64,000 bases of DNA, from assembly GCA_036365145.1 (NCBI GenBank), contig JAEOAD010000040.1, positions 15,227,501-15,291,500 of the forward strand, read 5' to 3'. The DNA comes from Orientallactaga sibirica. Its lineage: Eukaryota; Chordata; Mammalia; Rodentia; Dipodidae. The notes under the pieces are model-generated. The model had not been told where the DNA came from and searched no databases. It saw nothing but the letters and a program-made list of their open reading frames with translations. Below, piece by piece: positions 53,487-63,228 of this stretch; positions within the stretch are counted from its first letter, which is position 1; each line of letters starts with the position of its first letter. The position numbers and the translations under genes are program-made.

Positions 53487-53845
53487 ATCCAGGACTGGGG
53501 AGATGGCTCAGTGGATAGAGCTCTGGCTGCCCAAGGGTGAAGATCTGAGTTTGGATCTCCAACACCCACATAAATGTTAGGTGGGCGTAGCAGCCCATCT
53601 GTATGTAATTCCAGAAGCAGGGGATTGCCCTGAATGAGCTGTCTGGTTAGACTAGCTGAATTGGTGATCTCTAAGTTCAGGTAAGACCCTGCCTTAGTAA
53701 ATAAAGTGGAGAGCAACTGAGGAAGACACCTGATGTCAGCCTCTTACCTTCTGTATGCACATGCGTGTGTGTACCCAGGCACGAGCACCTGCATGTATGC
53801 GTGCCCACACACCTGAATATACACATGCAAAATATACAAACAACA
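53487..53845 (+). mobile_element. B4-like SINE, nearly full length
   Basis: Head ACTGGGGAGATGGCTCAGTG, B1-related middle with GACTAGCTGAATTGGTGATC, AATAAAGTGGAGAGCAACTG, and a CA/TG-rich 3' end. Confidence 0.85.
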
Positions 53846-53884
53846 ATATCCAGCCTGTTCAAATTCCCTCTAGTATCTCATATT

Positions 53885-54083
53885 TTAAAAAAATATTTTA
53901 TTTGTATTTATTTGAGGGGGGGAAGGTAGAAAAAGGGGAGTGGAGAGGGAGAGAATGGGTGCACCAGGGCCTCCAGCCACTGAGCCACCTTGTGCATATG
54001 GCTTACTTGGGTCCTGGGGAATCGAACCTGGGTCCTTTGGCTTTGCAGGTCAGCACCTTAACTGCTAAGCCATCTCTCCATCC
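53885..54083 (-). mobile_element. Dip-like SINE with target duplication
   Basis: CTCATA(A)TTTT on both sides. About 35 bp of the body are missing after CCAGCCACTG. Confidence 0.95.
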
Positions 54084-54455
54084 CTCATAATTTTTTAATT
54101 GCAGCTTGTTTTGCTGTTAACTGCCATATTTCTCAAGTCTCTTTCTTTTTCTTCCTCCTCTTGCTCCTCCTTCTTCACCCTGCCCTGATACAAAAGGGTT
54201 CTTAAGACAAATGTGGAGGGAAAGAACTTTGACAAACCCTAAATACTAGACTAGTGGTTGCAAAATGAAACAAAGATTTGAATTTACTATCCAATTTGAA
54301 GGAATGTTAAGAAGGAACTATGTAAAACATCATCCATTTTATGAATTTAACTGCCATTTTACCTGTTGACCGTCTTTGTGGACCTTGGCATCCACAGCAT
54401 GAAGGGAGAGCTTCAAGAATGCAAAGTATCTTCTCCCTAGGGTAGTATTCTCCCA
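54084..54455. other. Unique intron stretch
   Basis: Nothing recognised. Confidence 0.45.
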
Positions 54456-54460
54456 AAAAT

Positions 54461-54706
54461 TTTAAAAATATATATTTTATTTGTTTATTTATTTGAGAGA
54501 GAGAAAGAGAGAGAGAGAAAGAGAGAAAGAGAGAGAGAGAGACAGAGTCAGAGAGAATGGGCATGCCAGGGCCTCTAGCCACTGCAAACAAATTCCAGAT
54601 GCATGCACCACCTTGTGCAACTGGCTTATGTGGGTCCTGGAGAGTCGAACCGGGATCCTTTGGCTTTGCAGACAAACGCCTTAACTGCTAAGCCATCTCT
54701 CCAGTC
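54461..54706 (-). mobile_element. Dip-like SINE with expanded GA tract
   Basis: About 60 bp of GA/GAAA units between tail and body. TCTCCCA flanks both ends. Confidence 0.95.
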
Positions 54707-54794
54707 CCTCTCCCAGATTTTTATTATAGACTTATAGCAATCTAGAAAATGATCCACAGTCCCTGTATGTAGAGATACACCTAGCTCCCTTGCG

Positions 54795-54799
<5 letters not shown>

Positions 54800-54838
<39 letters not shown>
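54800..54838. repeat. (CA)n microsatellite
   Basis: About 19 units with one CG interruption. Confidence 0.95.
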
Positions 54839-54839
54839 C

Positions 54840-55550
54840 ATATAGTCATAATTGTATATATATAGTTGTATGTACTTGGTATATAATGTTGCCAGTATAT
54901 AGTTTATATGTATTGTCATAGGTATAGTTATCTATGAATTTTACACATGTCTACTACATTAATATATCCATTGTACGACATGGGCAAAAACATTTTGAAA
55001 GCTAAGGAAGTTACTAGAGTTTTAGTGTAACTTCCCCCCTCCCCCACCACCAACCCCATCACCTCACTTCCTCATCCTTTCGTGACTGCTTCTTTAAAAA
55101 TGTGCTCTCTCTACTCCTTGGCAGGAGAAAGGACTTTTTCCAAAGTGAACAGGGGACCGTTTCTCACTGACAATCAGTGGAGCTAGTCTTGGAAGGAAGA
55201 GGCAGGAAATGGCCCACTTTTGCAGGCCAAAGAAAACTTGCAGCCAAAGCAGCAGACGTCCTCTTCTGTTAGTCACCGTCCCTTTTCTGTAGAGAAGGAA
55301 ACGGCTCTCCTTGTTTGCTGCTGTCAGCGGTACTCCCCTTCCCTCTCCAGTGCCTTCCATGGACCATCCTCTCCCTTTTCCATCATGCCTCTTCCATGAC
55401 ACCCAGGGATGGGCCAGGTAGGTCCAGCCTGACATGTGTCTAACAAAAGAGTCACCTCAGGAATGGTAGATCCCCCTGAGGTTCCTTGAGGGGCAAGAAG
55501 AACCCTGAGGTATGCTCCCAGCCTCAGTAACCCTGCTTCTGGCTCAGGCT
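54840..55550. other. Unique intron stretch
   Basis: AT-rich first part. No exon recognised. Confidence 0.45.
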
Positions 55551-55552
55551 CT

Positions 55553-55580
55553 CTATGTATGTATGTATGTATGTATGTAT
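55553..55580. repeat. (TATG)n microsatellite
   Basis: Seven units on the tail side of the next B1. Confidence 0.95.
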
Positions 55581-55587
55581 TCATTCA

Positions 55588-55723
55588 TAGTAGGGTCTCA
55601 CTCTAGCCCAGGCTGACCTGGAATTCACTATGTAGTCTCAGGGTGGCCTTGAACTCACGACGATCCTCCTACCTCTGCCTCCCAAGTGCTGGGATCAAAG
55701 GCATGAGCCACCACGCCTGGCTC
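55588..55723 (-). mobile_element. B1 SINE with target duplication
   Basis: CTGGCTCA(G/T)G on both sides. Near-consensus body. Confidence 0.95.
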
Positions 55724-55984
55724 TGGCTCATGTTCTCTCCCACCAGCCTCAACTTCCTTGGTCCTTGTTCTTAGGCACTCCTTACAGAAGCACCCTGCTT
55801 CTCTCCCATTTTACTCTTACATACCGGAACCGGAAGTCCTCCTGCAGCCCTGTGTACATTCCCCCACCCTCTTCCTTCACTAGCCGTTCCAAGCAGAGCA
55901 GTGAAAGAGGAAGAGGCCAGGGCTCCAAGGCAGTGAGTGAGTCCACTTGTCACCCTGACGCTATAACCAAGTGACCCTGAGCAT

Positions 55985-56092
55985 CCTCTGATGGAGTCAG
56001 CCCTGGGCATGCTCAGAGAATAGCATCATGGGAGTTCCTTGACCACTTTTGTTCGTATGTAACCTAGGACCATTCGATGATAATAAAACTTT
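55985..56092 (+). repeat. Unrecognised repeat, copy A
   Basis: GGCATGCTCAGAGAATAGCA to GATGATAATAAAACT. Matches copy B at 57315-57425 along its length with scattered substitutions. Confidence 0.75.
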
Positions 56093-56232
56093 AGACAAGT
56101 TACTTAGCCTTCTCTGAGCTTTTCTTACCCTAAAAATAGGAGTAGCAACGCCTCCTCACAGGCTGTTGTGAGGATAGAGTTATATATGAAGTATTTACTA
56201 CACTCCCTGGTACATAGAAAGCCATTAAATGG
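56093..56232 (+). mobile_element. MIR 3' half
   Basis: ACAAGTTACTTAGCCTTCTC, GGCTGTTGTGAGGATAGAGT and CCTGGTACATAGAAAGCC, followed by a G-run. Confidence 0.8.
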
Positions 56233-56603
56233 GGGGGGGGGTTACTAGTCAAGACAGTAGCTTCAAGAATGCACAGACCTAAGATATTTTGATACCCCCC
56301 GAAACAGGCAGCGTACAATGAAAACTGGCCCTGATTTTCTTTCTTGGTGATCTGTATGATAGCAGCCACTTCACAATAGATGGAGTCTTTGGAACAATAC
56401 TTTGTCTCCAGTGAGCATGGGTGAGTGAAGATCAGCAAAGGAAAATTACTGGTCTCACAAGACCCTGTCTCCCTCCATCACTGGAGAGGCAGCAAAATAA
56501 TTTACCTGAGTTGAGACAAGATTGACTGGCACCTCGGGGTGAAGTCTGGGCAGGAAATGGCCTGAGCTGTTAATCAGCAGACAAGGGCCACACTTTTTTG
56601 TGT

Positions 56604-56812
56604 GTGTGAGAGAGAGATAAAATGAGAATGGGTGTGCCAGGGCCTCTCAGCCGCTGTGAACGAACTCCAGACATGTGTGCCCCCTTGTGGGCAAGTGTGG
56701 CATTGCACCTTTGCATCACTGCATCTGGCTAAACGGGGACTTGGAGATTGAATGGGCGTTGTTAGGCTTGGCAGGCAGGAACCTTAACTGCTAAGCCATC
56801 TCTCCAGTCCTA
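56604..56812 (-). mobile_element. Dip-like SINE, long variant, with target duplication
   Basis: GGCCACACTTTT on both sides. The extra CCCCCTTGTGGGCAAGTGTG segment is present. Confidence 0.95.
56677..56690 (-). promoter_or_regulatory. CTCF-like motif in a Dip SINE
   Basis: GTGCCCCCTTGTGG, which reads CCACAAGGGGGCAC on the minus strand, one mismatch to the core. Confidence 0.45.
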
Positions 56813-57314
56813 GGCCACACTTTTGAGATTTTGGTAATGCTTTCTCTTCTTTCTTGACTTCCACTTCCTCATCTTGACATGGCAGCACCTCCTTCCTTGT
56901 CTCTATTCGCTCTGTTACTATCCATCTCCCCCTTCCTTGTATGGAAGATGATGCCTCAACCAAGAACGTTCTTTGACTTGTGGAGTGGTGATGTTTGTGA
57001 CCCCCACGATGAAGCTATTAGAGCCTTAGGAGGCCTTAGAGGTAATCTAGCCTGCCGGCTTACAGATGGAGAAATTGAGATATAACGCTTTACTTAAATG
57101 ACACAGTTCTCTCTGTAGTAGACTACGTGACCCTGAAGAACTCGTGACATTTGCCTGGATGCAATGCATTCATTGGTGAATGAAATACATCCTCAGGAGA
57201 CAATAAAGTTTGAGCTAGTTATAATTTTCAGCTAACAGCTTTAGGCAACCCTATGCCATCAATATGATGCATTGAGACACACCACCCTGTGCATAACTCA
57301 TTAGGGGATGCTCA

Positions 57315-57425
57315 GCGTCTAATGGAATCTGACCTCCCAGGCATGCTCAGAGAATGGCATCATGGGACTTCCTTAGCCACTTTTGTATGTATGTAATCTA
57401 GGGCCATTTGATGACAATAAAGCTG
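57315..57425 (+). repeat. Unrecognised repeat, copy B
   Basis: Co-linear with 55985-56092. Ends GATGACAATAAAGCT. Confidence 0.75.
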
Positions 57426-57720
57426 TACATTTGAAGGTGGCAGTCCAAGGTTTTGATGTCATCCTAAGGATTTCATTTACCAACGTCAACAGCAAAGAGG
57501 AAGGGCAGAGTCCCGTCATAAATCAGGAATCAGCTTCAGCTTGTCATCATTCCAAATGTGGCCTCTGAAGCCACTTAGATATGAGTGCCAACCCTGGCTG
57601 GTGTCACTGACTAGCTGGGTAAGCATGTGACAGATTAGCCATAGCTAAGCCTCAAACCACTCATACTTAGTCAAGGCTTGTAATGCTAGTGCTTGTGTCA
57701 GGTGGGCAAGAGACAGATAC
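57426..57720. other. Unique intron with a possible MIR remnant
   Basis: GTGTCACTGACTAGCTGGGT near 57600 is MIR-core-like. Otherwise nothing recognised. Confidence 0.45.
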
Positions 57721-57723
57721 AGG

Positions 57724-57948
57724 GGACTGGAGAGATGGTTTAGTGGTTAAGGCATTTCCCTGTGAAGCCAAAAGATCCAAGTTCAATTCCCCAGGTCCCA
57801 TGTAACCCAGATGCACAAGGTGGCACGTACGTCTGTAGTTCATTTGCAGTGGCTGGAGGCCCTGGCGTGCCCATTCTCCCTCTGTCTGTCTCTCTTCTCT
57901 CTATCTCTTTCTGCTTGCAAATAAATAAATTTTTTTTAAAAAAAAAGA
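57724..57948 (+). mobile_element. Dip-like SINE
   Basis: GACTGGAGAGATGGTTTAGT head, full body and AAATAAATAAA tail. Confidence 0.95.
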
Positions 57949-58530
57949 ATCAGATACAGTACACGTGAAGCACATAGACAACTGGAGCACTGTAGGCGTG
58001 CCACATAGAGAGCTGTGGTGATGACACGTACGTGACCTCAGGTGTGCTCCGCGGCAAAGGTAGAGAATGCCCATCTCACTGATGAACGACAAGGAAGCAG
58101 TGAGATTAAGGAAGTACCCCTGGGTGACTCAACCAGCCTAGAAGCCAGACATCCAGATCCACAGTCCCCCTCACCCTCACCTCCCTTTGTTGCCATGGCA
58201 ATGACACAGCTGGCTTGTATGTTCAAGTCACTCTGAGACTGCATCCTTCACTCTGAGGGCCTGAGAGTGTCTGAACCAGCTGAATAATTGCTGGGTGGAT
58301 TAAAGCTTTTCTGGGTAGACTATCATTTCCTGGTCAGTTAAAGTGACGGCACTTTCTGGCTGGTACAGTTATCTTTCCACTGAAGTAGATGTGAGCATGT
58401 AGCAAGGAGCCTGTAAGGACACATGCCCAGAGGAGCCATCCCTCAGGTCAAGCCAGGTCCTAGGCTTCTTTCTCTTAGAGAGGAATGTCAGGATGAGTCA
58501 GCGGGAAGCAGAGTTGGGGATTGTTAGGGG
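57949..58530. other. Unique intron stretch
   Basis: No repeat or exon recognised. Confidence 0.45.
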
Positions 58531-58684
58531 ACTTTTTTTTTTTTTCCAAAGTACAGTCTCACTCTAGCTCAGGCTGACCTAGAATTCACCGTGTAGATTC
58601 AGGGTGGCCTTGAACTCATGGCGATCTTCCTACCTCTGCCTCCCAAGTGCTGGGATTAAAGGCGTGCGTAACCATGCTCAGCTT
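58531..58684 (-). mobile_element. B1 SINE
   Basis: TCCAAAGTACAGTCTCACTC to CGTAACCATGCTCAGCT. Lower identity to the local B1 subtype than its neighbours. Confidence 0.9.
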
Positions 58685-58715
58685 TGTTGGGGGATTTAAA
58701 AAAAAATACAATTAC

Positions 58716-58945
58716 TGGGCTGGAGAGATGGCCTAGCAGTTAAGGCACTTGCCTGTAAAGCCAAAGGACCCAGGTTCAACTCCTCAGGACCCATGTAAGC
58801 CAGGTGCACAAGGGGGTGCACACATCTGGAGTTCGTTTGTAGTGGCTAGTGGCTCTGGTACACCCATTATCTCTTTCTCTCTCTACCTGCCTATTTTTCT
58901 CTCTCTCTCAAATAAATAAATAAAAATAAAAATATTTTAAAAATA
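58716..58945 (+). mobile_element. Dip-like SINE
   Basis: GGGCTGGAGAGATGGCCTAG head. Its 3' end lies inside the duplicated unit. Confidence 0.95.
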
Positions 58946-58949
58946 AAAA

Positions 58950-59150
58950 TACAATTACTTATTTGAGAGAGAGTACAGAGAGAAAGAGGCAGATGAAAGA
59001 AAGTGAGTATAGGCACGTCAGGGCCTCCAGCCACTGCATGTGAACTCCAGGTACATGTGCCACTTTACCCATCTGGCTTTACGTGGGTACTGGGGAATTG
59101 AACCTGAGCCATCATTATCAAGCACCTTTTAAAAAAATTATTTATTTATT
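58950..59150 (-). mobile_element. Dip-like SINE, duplicated copy 1
   Basis: ACTTATTTGAGAGAGAGTAC to CCTGAGCCATCATTATCAAG. The inverted head is missing. Confidence 0.9.
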
Positions 59151-59232
59151 TCTCTCAACAGGGCCTTTAGCCTATTTTCTCTCTCTCTCAAATAAATAAA
59201 TAAAAATAAAAATATTTTAAAAATAAAAATAC

Positions 59233-59392
59233 AATTACTTATTTGAGAGAGAGTACAGAGAGAAAGAGGCAACGTCAGGGCCTCCAGCCACTGCATGTGA
59301 ACTCCAGGTACATGTGCCACTTTACCCATCTGGCTTTACGTGGGTACTGGGGAATTGAACCTGAGCCATCAGGCTTTGCAAGCAAGCACCTT
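59233..59392 (-). mobile_element. Dip-like SINE, duplicated copy 2
   Basis: Same as copy 1 and runs to CAGGCTTTGCAAGCAAGCAC. The continuation of its head is found at 60153-60195. Confidence 0.9.
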
Positions 59393-59394
59393 TT

Positions 59395-59511
59395 TAAAAA
59401 ATTATTTATTTATTAGAGAGAGAAGGAATAGGCGCAACAGGGCCTTTAGCCACTGCAAACAAACTCCAGATGCATGCACCAACCTAACTGTTAAGCCATC
59501 TCTCCAGCCCT
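59395..59511 (-). mobile_element. Dip-like SINE with internal deletion
   Basis: GATGCATGCACCAACC jumps to TAACTGTTAAGCCATCTC, losing about 70 bp. Confidence 0.9.
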
Positions 59512-59529
59512 CTTTCTTTCTTTCTTCTT

Positions 59530-59694
59530 TTCTTTTTTTTTTTTTTTTTTTTGTTTTTTTCAAGGTAGGGTTTCACTTTAGTCCAGGCTGACCTGGAATT
59601 AACTATGTAGTCTCAGGGTGGCCTCGAACTCTCGGCAATCCTCCTACCTCTGCCTCCCGAGTGCTGGGATTAAAGGCGTGCGCCACCAGCCCCA
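59530..59694 (-). mobile_element. B1 SINE
   Basis: Poly-T side, full body, ending GTGCGCCACCAGCCCC. Confidence 0.95.
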
Positions 59695-59697
59695 ACT

Positions 59698-60140
59698 TCT
59701 TTTATTGTAGACAGTATCCCACAGTACTTCCCTCCCTCTCCCCACTTTCCCCTTTGAAACTTCACTCTCCATCATATCCCCTCCCCCTTTCAATCAGTCT
59801 CTCTTTTCAGTTTGATGTCATGATCTTTTCCTCCTGTTGTGATGGTCTTGTGTAGGTAGTGTCAGGCACTGTGAGGTCATGGATATCCAGGCGTTTTGTG
59901 TCTGGAGGAGCATGTTGTAAGGAGTCCTACTCTTCCTTTGGCTCTAACATTCTTTCCGCCCCCTCTTCCGCAATGGACCTTGAGCCTTGGAAGATGGGTT
60001 TGAGATGTTTCAGTGCTGAGTGCTCCTGTGTCCCTTCTCAGCACCCTGGTGCCTTCTGAGTCATCCCAAGGTTGCCACCATCTGAAAAGAGAAGCTTCTC
60101 TAACCAAAAGTGAGAGTAGCATTAATATATGGGTGTGGAC
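59698..60140 (-). mobile_element. Truncated L1 3' end, third copy
   Basis: Co-linear with 2489-2930 and ends at the same point, GAGAGTAGCATTAATATATG. It directly follows the B1. Confidence 0.65.
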
Positions 60141-60152
60141 ATGAAGATAAGT

Positions 60153-60195
60153 GGCAGGCAAGCACCTTCAATCACTGAGTCATCTCTCCAACCCC
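60153..60195 (-). mobile_element. Dip-like SINE head, displaced
   Basis: GGCAAGCACCTTCAATCACT to CATCTCTCCAACCCCC. It continues the SINE broken at about 59392. TGTTG(G/A)GGGATTT lies just outside the complex on both sides (58685 and 60197). Confidence 0.8.
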
Positions 60196-60356
60196 CTGTT
60201 GAGGGATTTTTAACATGGATTTAAGTACAGGGGTTAATAGAGAGAAAGGAGTTCAGAGAAAGAATCAGACAAGAGTAAATGGGATTTTCAGGGGAGAGTT
60301 ATATTTCATTGTCTTTACAAAAGTCATTTGTGTGATTTTTAAAATTTTTATTTAGA

Positions 60357-60515
60357 GCCGGGCATGGTGGCGCACACCTTTAATCCCAGCACTTGGGAGG
60401 CAGAGGTAGAAGGATAGCCGAGAGTTCGAGGCCACCCTGAGACTACAGAGTGAATTCCAGGTCAGCCTGGACTAGAATGAGACCCTACCTCGCAAAACCA
60501 AAAAAAAAAAAAAAA
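60357..60515 (+). mobile_element. B1 SINE
   Basis: GCCGGGCATGGTGGCGCACA head with an 18-A tail that meets the next, inverted SINE. Confidence 0.95.
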
Positions 60516-60518
60516 AAA

Positions 60519-60702
60519 TTATTTACTTATTTATTTGAGAGGTAGAGAGAGAATGGATGCTGTGGAGCCTCCAGCCACTGCAAATTTCTCCAGAGAAATG
60601 TGCCACTTTGTGCATCTGGCTTACATTGGTACTGGGGAATCAAGCCTGGGTCCTTAGGCTTTGTAGGCAAGTGCCTTAACTGCTAAGCCATTTCTCCAGC
60701 CC
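60519..60702 (-). mobile_element. Dip-like SINE
   Basis: Tail-to-tail with the B1. TGTGATTTTTA lies outside both elements, so they share one outer duplication. Confidence 0.95.
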
Positions 60703-61340
60703 ATATATGTGATTTTTATTGGTTTGACGTTATCAGATAACCTTAAATGAGAGGCCACAGTGGTTCCTAAGGTGTACCAGACAAGATTGCAATTGATAGG
60801 TAAACTCTACAGGAAGTTAAGATACCTTCACTGTTAATAGTCTTGTGATTGTGGGATTTCCAGAAAATATCCAGGAGAGGAGTAAGGCCATACTTGGGTC
60901 ATACACACTCATGCCTTAAGCCTGGTTTACTGCTGTCTTAACATCCTTATTTGAAACATATCTGCATAAAAATAGATATTGTCTCTCTGTCAGCAGTCTT
61001 TATAGCAAATGTTAATGGCGCTAGAATTCCCCCCCCCCTTTTTTTTGGAATTCTTGTTTTTCAGACTCCAGCTTCTCTTCTTCCCATGTTCCCATAATTT
61101 CCTGTCTTTCTATCTTGCCTCAATCCAAACGGTTCTTTCAAGTGGTCAGCCACAGGCAGTTTTGGCTCGTGAGCTAATTGATGACAAATCAAAGGGCCCC
61201 AGGGGCCGCCTATTGCACATGCATTGGAATTGTCCCTCCTTCATGGACGATGTCATTGTGGCTTTTATAACAAACACATCTGGCCACCATCAGCAAGGCA
61301 GAAGTCCTGAGAGGTCTGCAGTGTCATCGGGGACTTGCAG
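60703..61340. other. Unique intron stretch
   Basis: The 119-codon ORF at 61009-61368 starts in a C/T run and has no domain. Confidence 0.5.
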
Positions 61341-61354
61341 ATTGATCACTTGTG

Positions 61355-61394
61355 TAAACTGGAACTAGACAGACCTGGCCCCACCATTTGCTAG

Positions 61395-61435
<41 letters not shown>

Positions 61436-61560
61436 TTTGGGCAACCGCCTCCACTCCTCTGGGTTGTGATGACATGGTTTCAGCCTCATGAAGGCACCTT
61501 GAGGACCAAGTGGGACAGTGCACGTGCAGCCCCATCACAGTGTTAGCCGTTTGTGTTTCC
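61355..61560 (+). mobile_element. MIR with internal (GT)n
   Basis: CAGACCTGGCCCCACCATTT, then (GT)n at 61396-61433, then CTTTGGGCAACCGCCTCCAC. The repeat sits where MIR normally reads AGCTGTGTGACC. Confidence 0.7.
61396..61433. repeat. (GT)n microsatellite
   Basis: About 19 units. Confidence 0.95.
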
Positions 61561-61842
61561 ATCTTGGCTATGAGGCAAGCTTCTTTCCTTCACTCTCTGA
61601 GACTTTTTCTCTTTAGAAAAGCTACTCAGCGGCAGCGGCATCTTATGACGAGGATCCTCTCCGAGCATCCCATTCCTGGGCTCTCCTCTGCTCAGCAGTT
61701 CCACTCACTGGGGAATTAGAATTCCTTTACTATCACAGGATTCTGAAACCCCTCAGAGCTGCCCATTATCCCTGTGAAGTTCCTCAAACACTCACCTGCA
61801 TCAGAGACTTGGGAATGGTGTCTGAGGCTCAAAAATGGGACC
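61561..61842. other. Unique intron stretch
   Basis: Nothing recognised. Confidence 0.4.
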
Positions 61843-62060
61843 GGAGGACAGAAGAGATGGCTTAGCAGTTAAGGAGCTTGCCTGCACAGCTTACGGATCC
61901 CTGTTTGACTCTCCAGGTCCCACATAAGCCAGACGCACAAGGTGACGCAAGCACGCAAGGTTGCACATATGCACAAGGTGGCACATGCATCTGGAGTTCG
62001 AGTGTAGTGGCCAGTGCCAATTTTCTCTTGCTTCTCACTGTCACTCTCTCATATTAAAAA
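61843..62060 (+). mobile_element. Dip-like SINE, long variant, (GAA)n tail
   Basis: ACAGAAGAGATGGCTTAGCA head. Three GCACAAGG-type units in the body. AAGAAGAAG tail. Confidence 0.95.
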
Positions 62061-62084
62061 GAAGAAGAAGAAGAAGAACTGGAT

Positions 62085-62303
62085 GGGCTGGAGAGATGGC
62101 TCAGCAGTTAAAAGCGCTTGCCTATAAAGCCTGATGGCCCAGGTTCCTTTCCCTGATACCCACGTAAAGCCAGATACACAAGGTGACTCATGCATCCGGA
62201 GTTTGTTTGCAGTGGCCGGAGTGCACCCATACTCACTCTCTTTCTGTCTGCCTCTTTCTCTCTGTCTCTCTCTCTCAAGTAAATACTTAAAGATATTTTT
62301 TAA
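62085..62303 (+). mobile_element. Dip-like SINE
   Basis: GGGCTGGAGAGATGGCTCAG head. The GAGGCCCTGGC box is lost (ggccggagtgcaccc). Confidence 0.95.
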
Positions 62304-62544
62304 AATAGGACTGGAGATGTGAAGGAAATTAAGAAAAACAAAGCCCTCTCTATGATCAGACATTGCTTCTTCAGTCACAGATTATCAGAAATGTGCTTAG
62401 TATCATATCAAGAGAGCATGGGCAGATTCTACTTTTCAGGTGTGGTTGGCAAGGGTAGACTGAGGCACAAGGCAATTCTATTTCCTTCAGCACTTAACAT
62501 TTGTGTTTGTGTCCCTAACATTGAGCAAAGATAAAGAATCTCTA

Positions 62545-62822
62545 TATTTTATTTTATTTTATTTATTGATTTACTTATTCATTTATATAAATATAAAAAT
62601 TATATAATATATTAAATATATAAATTATATATAAATATATAAATATATAAATAAATATAAATATTTATATAAATTTGTATATAATGGCCTCTAATCTTGG
62701 CAAATGAACTCCAGTCGCATGTGCCCCCTTGTGCTTCTGGCTTATGTGGGTACTGGAGAACCAAACCTGGATCCTTTGACTTTGTAAACAAGTGCCTTAA
62801 CTGCTAAGCCATCTCTCCAGCC
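62545..62822 (-). mobile_element. Dip-like SINE with long A/T-only tail
   Basis: About 140 bp of TATAAATA-type repeat replace the GA tract, followed by GGCCTCTAATCTTGGCAAAT and an intact inverted head. Confidence 0.9.
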
Positions 62823-63011
62823 CAAAGAGAAGGAATTTCTATCAATAAAAATAGGTTTGGCTTATCTAGTGGAAGTAAAATAATGTCCTGAAGGGGGAAA
62901 AAAAACAGCATGACATTTTTTACTTCTTGGAAGCTCTGATCCTCTGTTTTGGGTTTTGTATGATTTTCCAACCTGGGCATCCTCCCAGTAGATGAATGAA
63001 GAGTTTACACT

Positions 63012-63164
63012 AGTGGTTAAGGCGTTTGCCTGTGAAGCCTAAGGACCCTGTTCGATTCCCCAGGACCCAAGTAAACCAGCTGCACAAGGGGGCGCATGCA
63101 TCTGGAGTTCGTTTGCAGTGGCTGGAGGCCCTGGCATACCCATTCTCTCTTTCTCTCTCTCAAA

Positions 63165-63211
<47 letters not shown>

Positions 63212-63220
63212 AATATTTTT
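63012..63220 (+). mobile_element. Dip-like SINE, 5' truncated, with target duplication
   Basis: AGAGTTTACACT at about 63000 and 63228. The copy starts at AGTGGTTAAGGCG, missing about 17 bp of the head. (AAAT)n tail of about 55 bp. Confidence 0.95.
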
Positions 63221-63228
63221 TTAAAAAA

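Larger units (their letters stand above)
58890..59450. repeat. Tandem duplication, 280-bp offset
   Basis: CTCTCTCTCAAATAAATAAA at 58901 recurs at 59181, and the following 200 bp repeat almost without change. The second copy lacks about 23 bp after GAAAGAGGCA. The first lacks sequence after GAGCCATCA. Confidence 0.92.

Noticed and set aside
58890..59450. Direct repeats considered as a CRISPR-like or satellite array
   Set aside because: Only two units, made of SINE sequence, in a mammalian intron.
6330..63220. Pol III A and B boxes suggesting tRNA genes
   Set aside because: All occur within dispersed SINE copies with A-rich tails and no tRNA fold or anticodon arm. None is a plausible functional tRNA.
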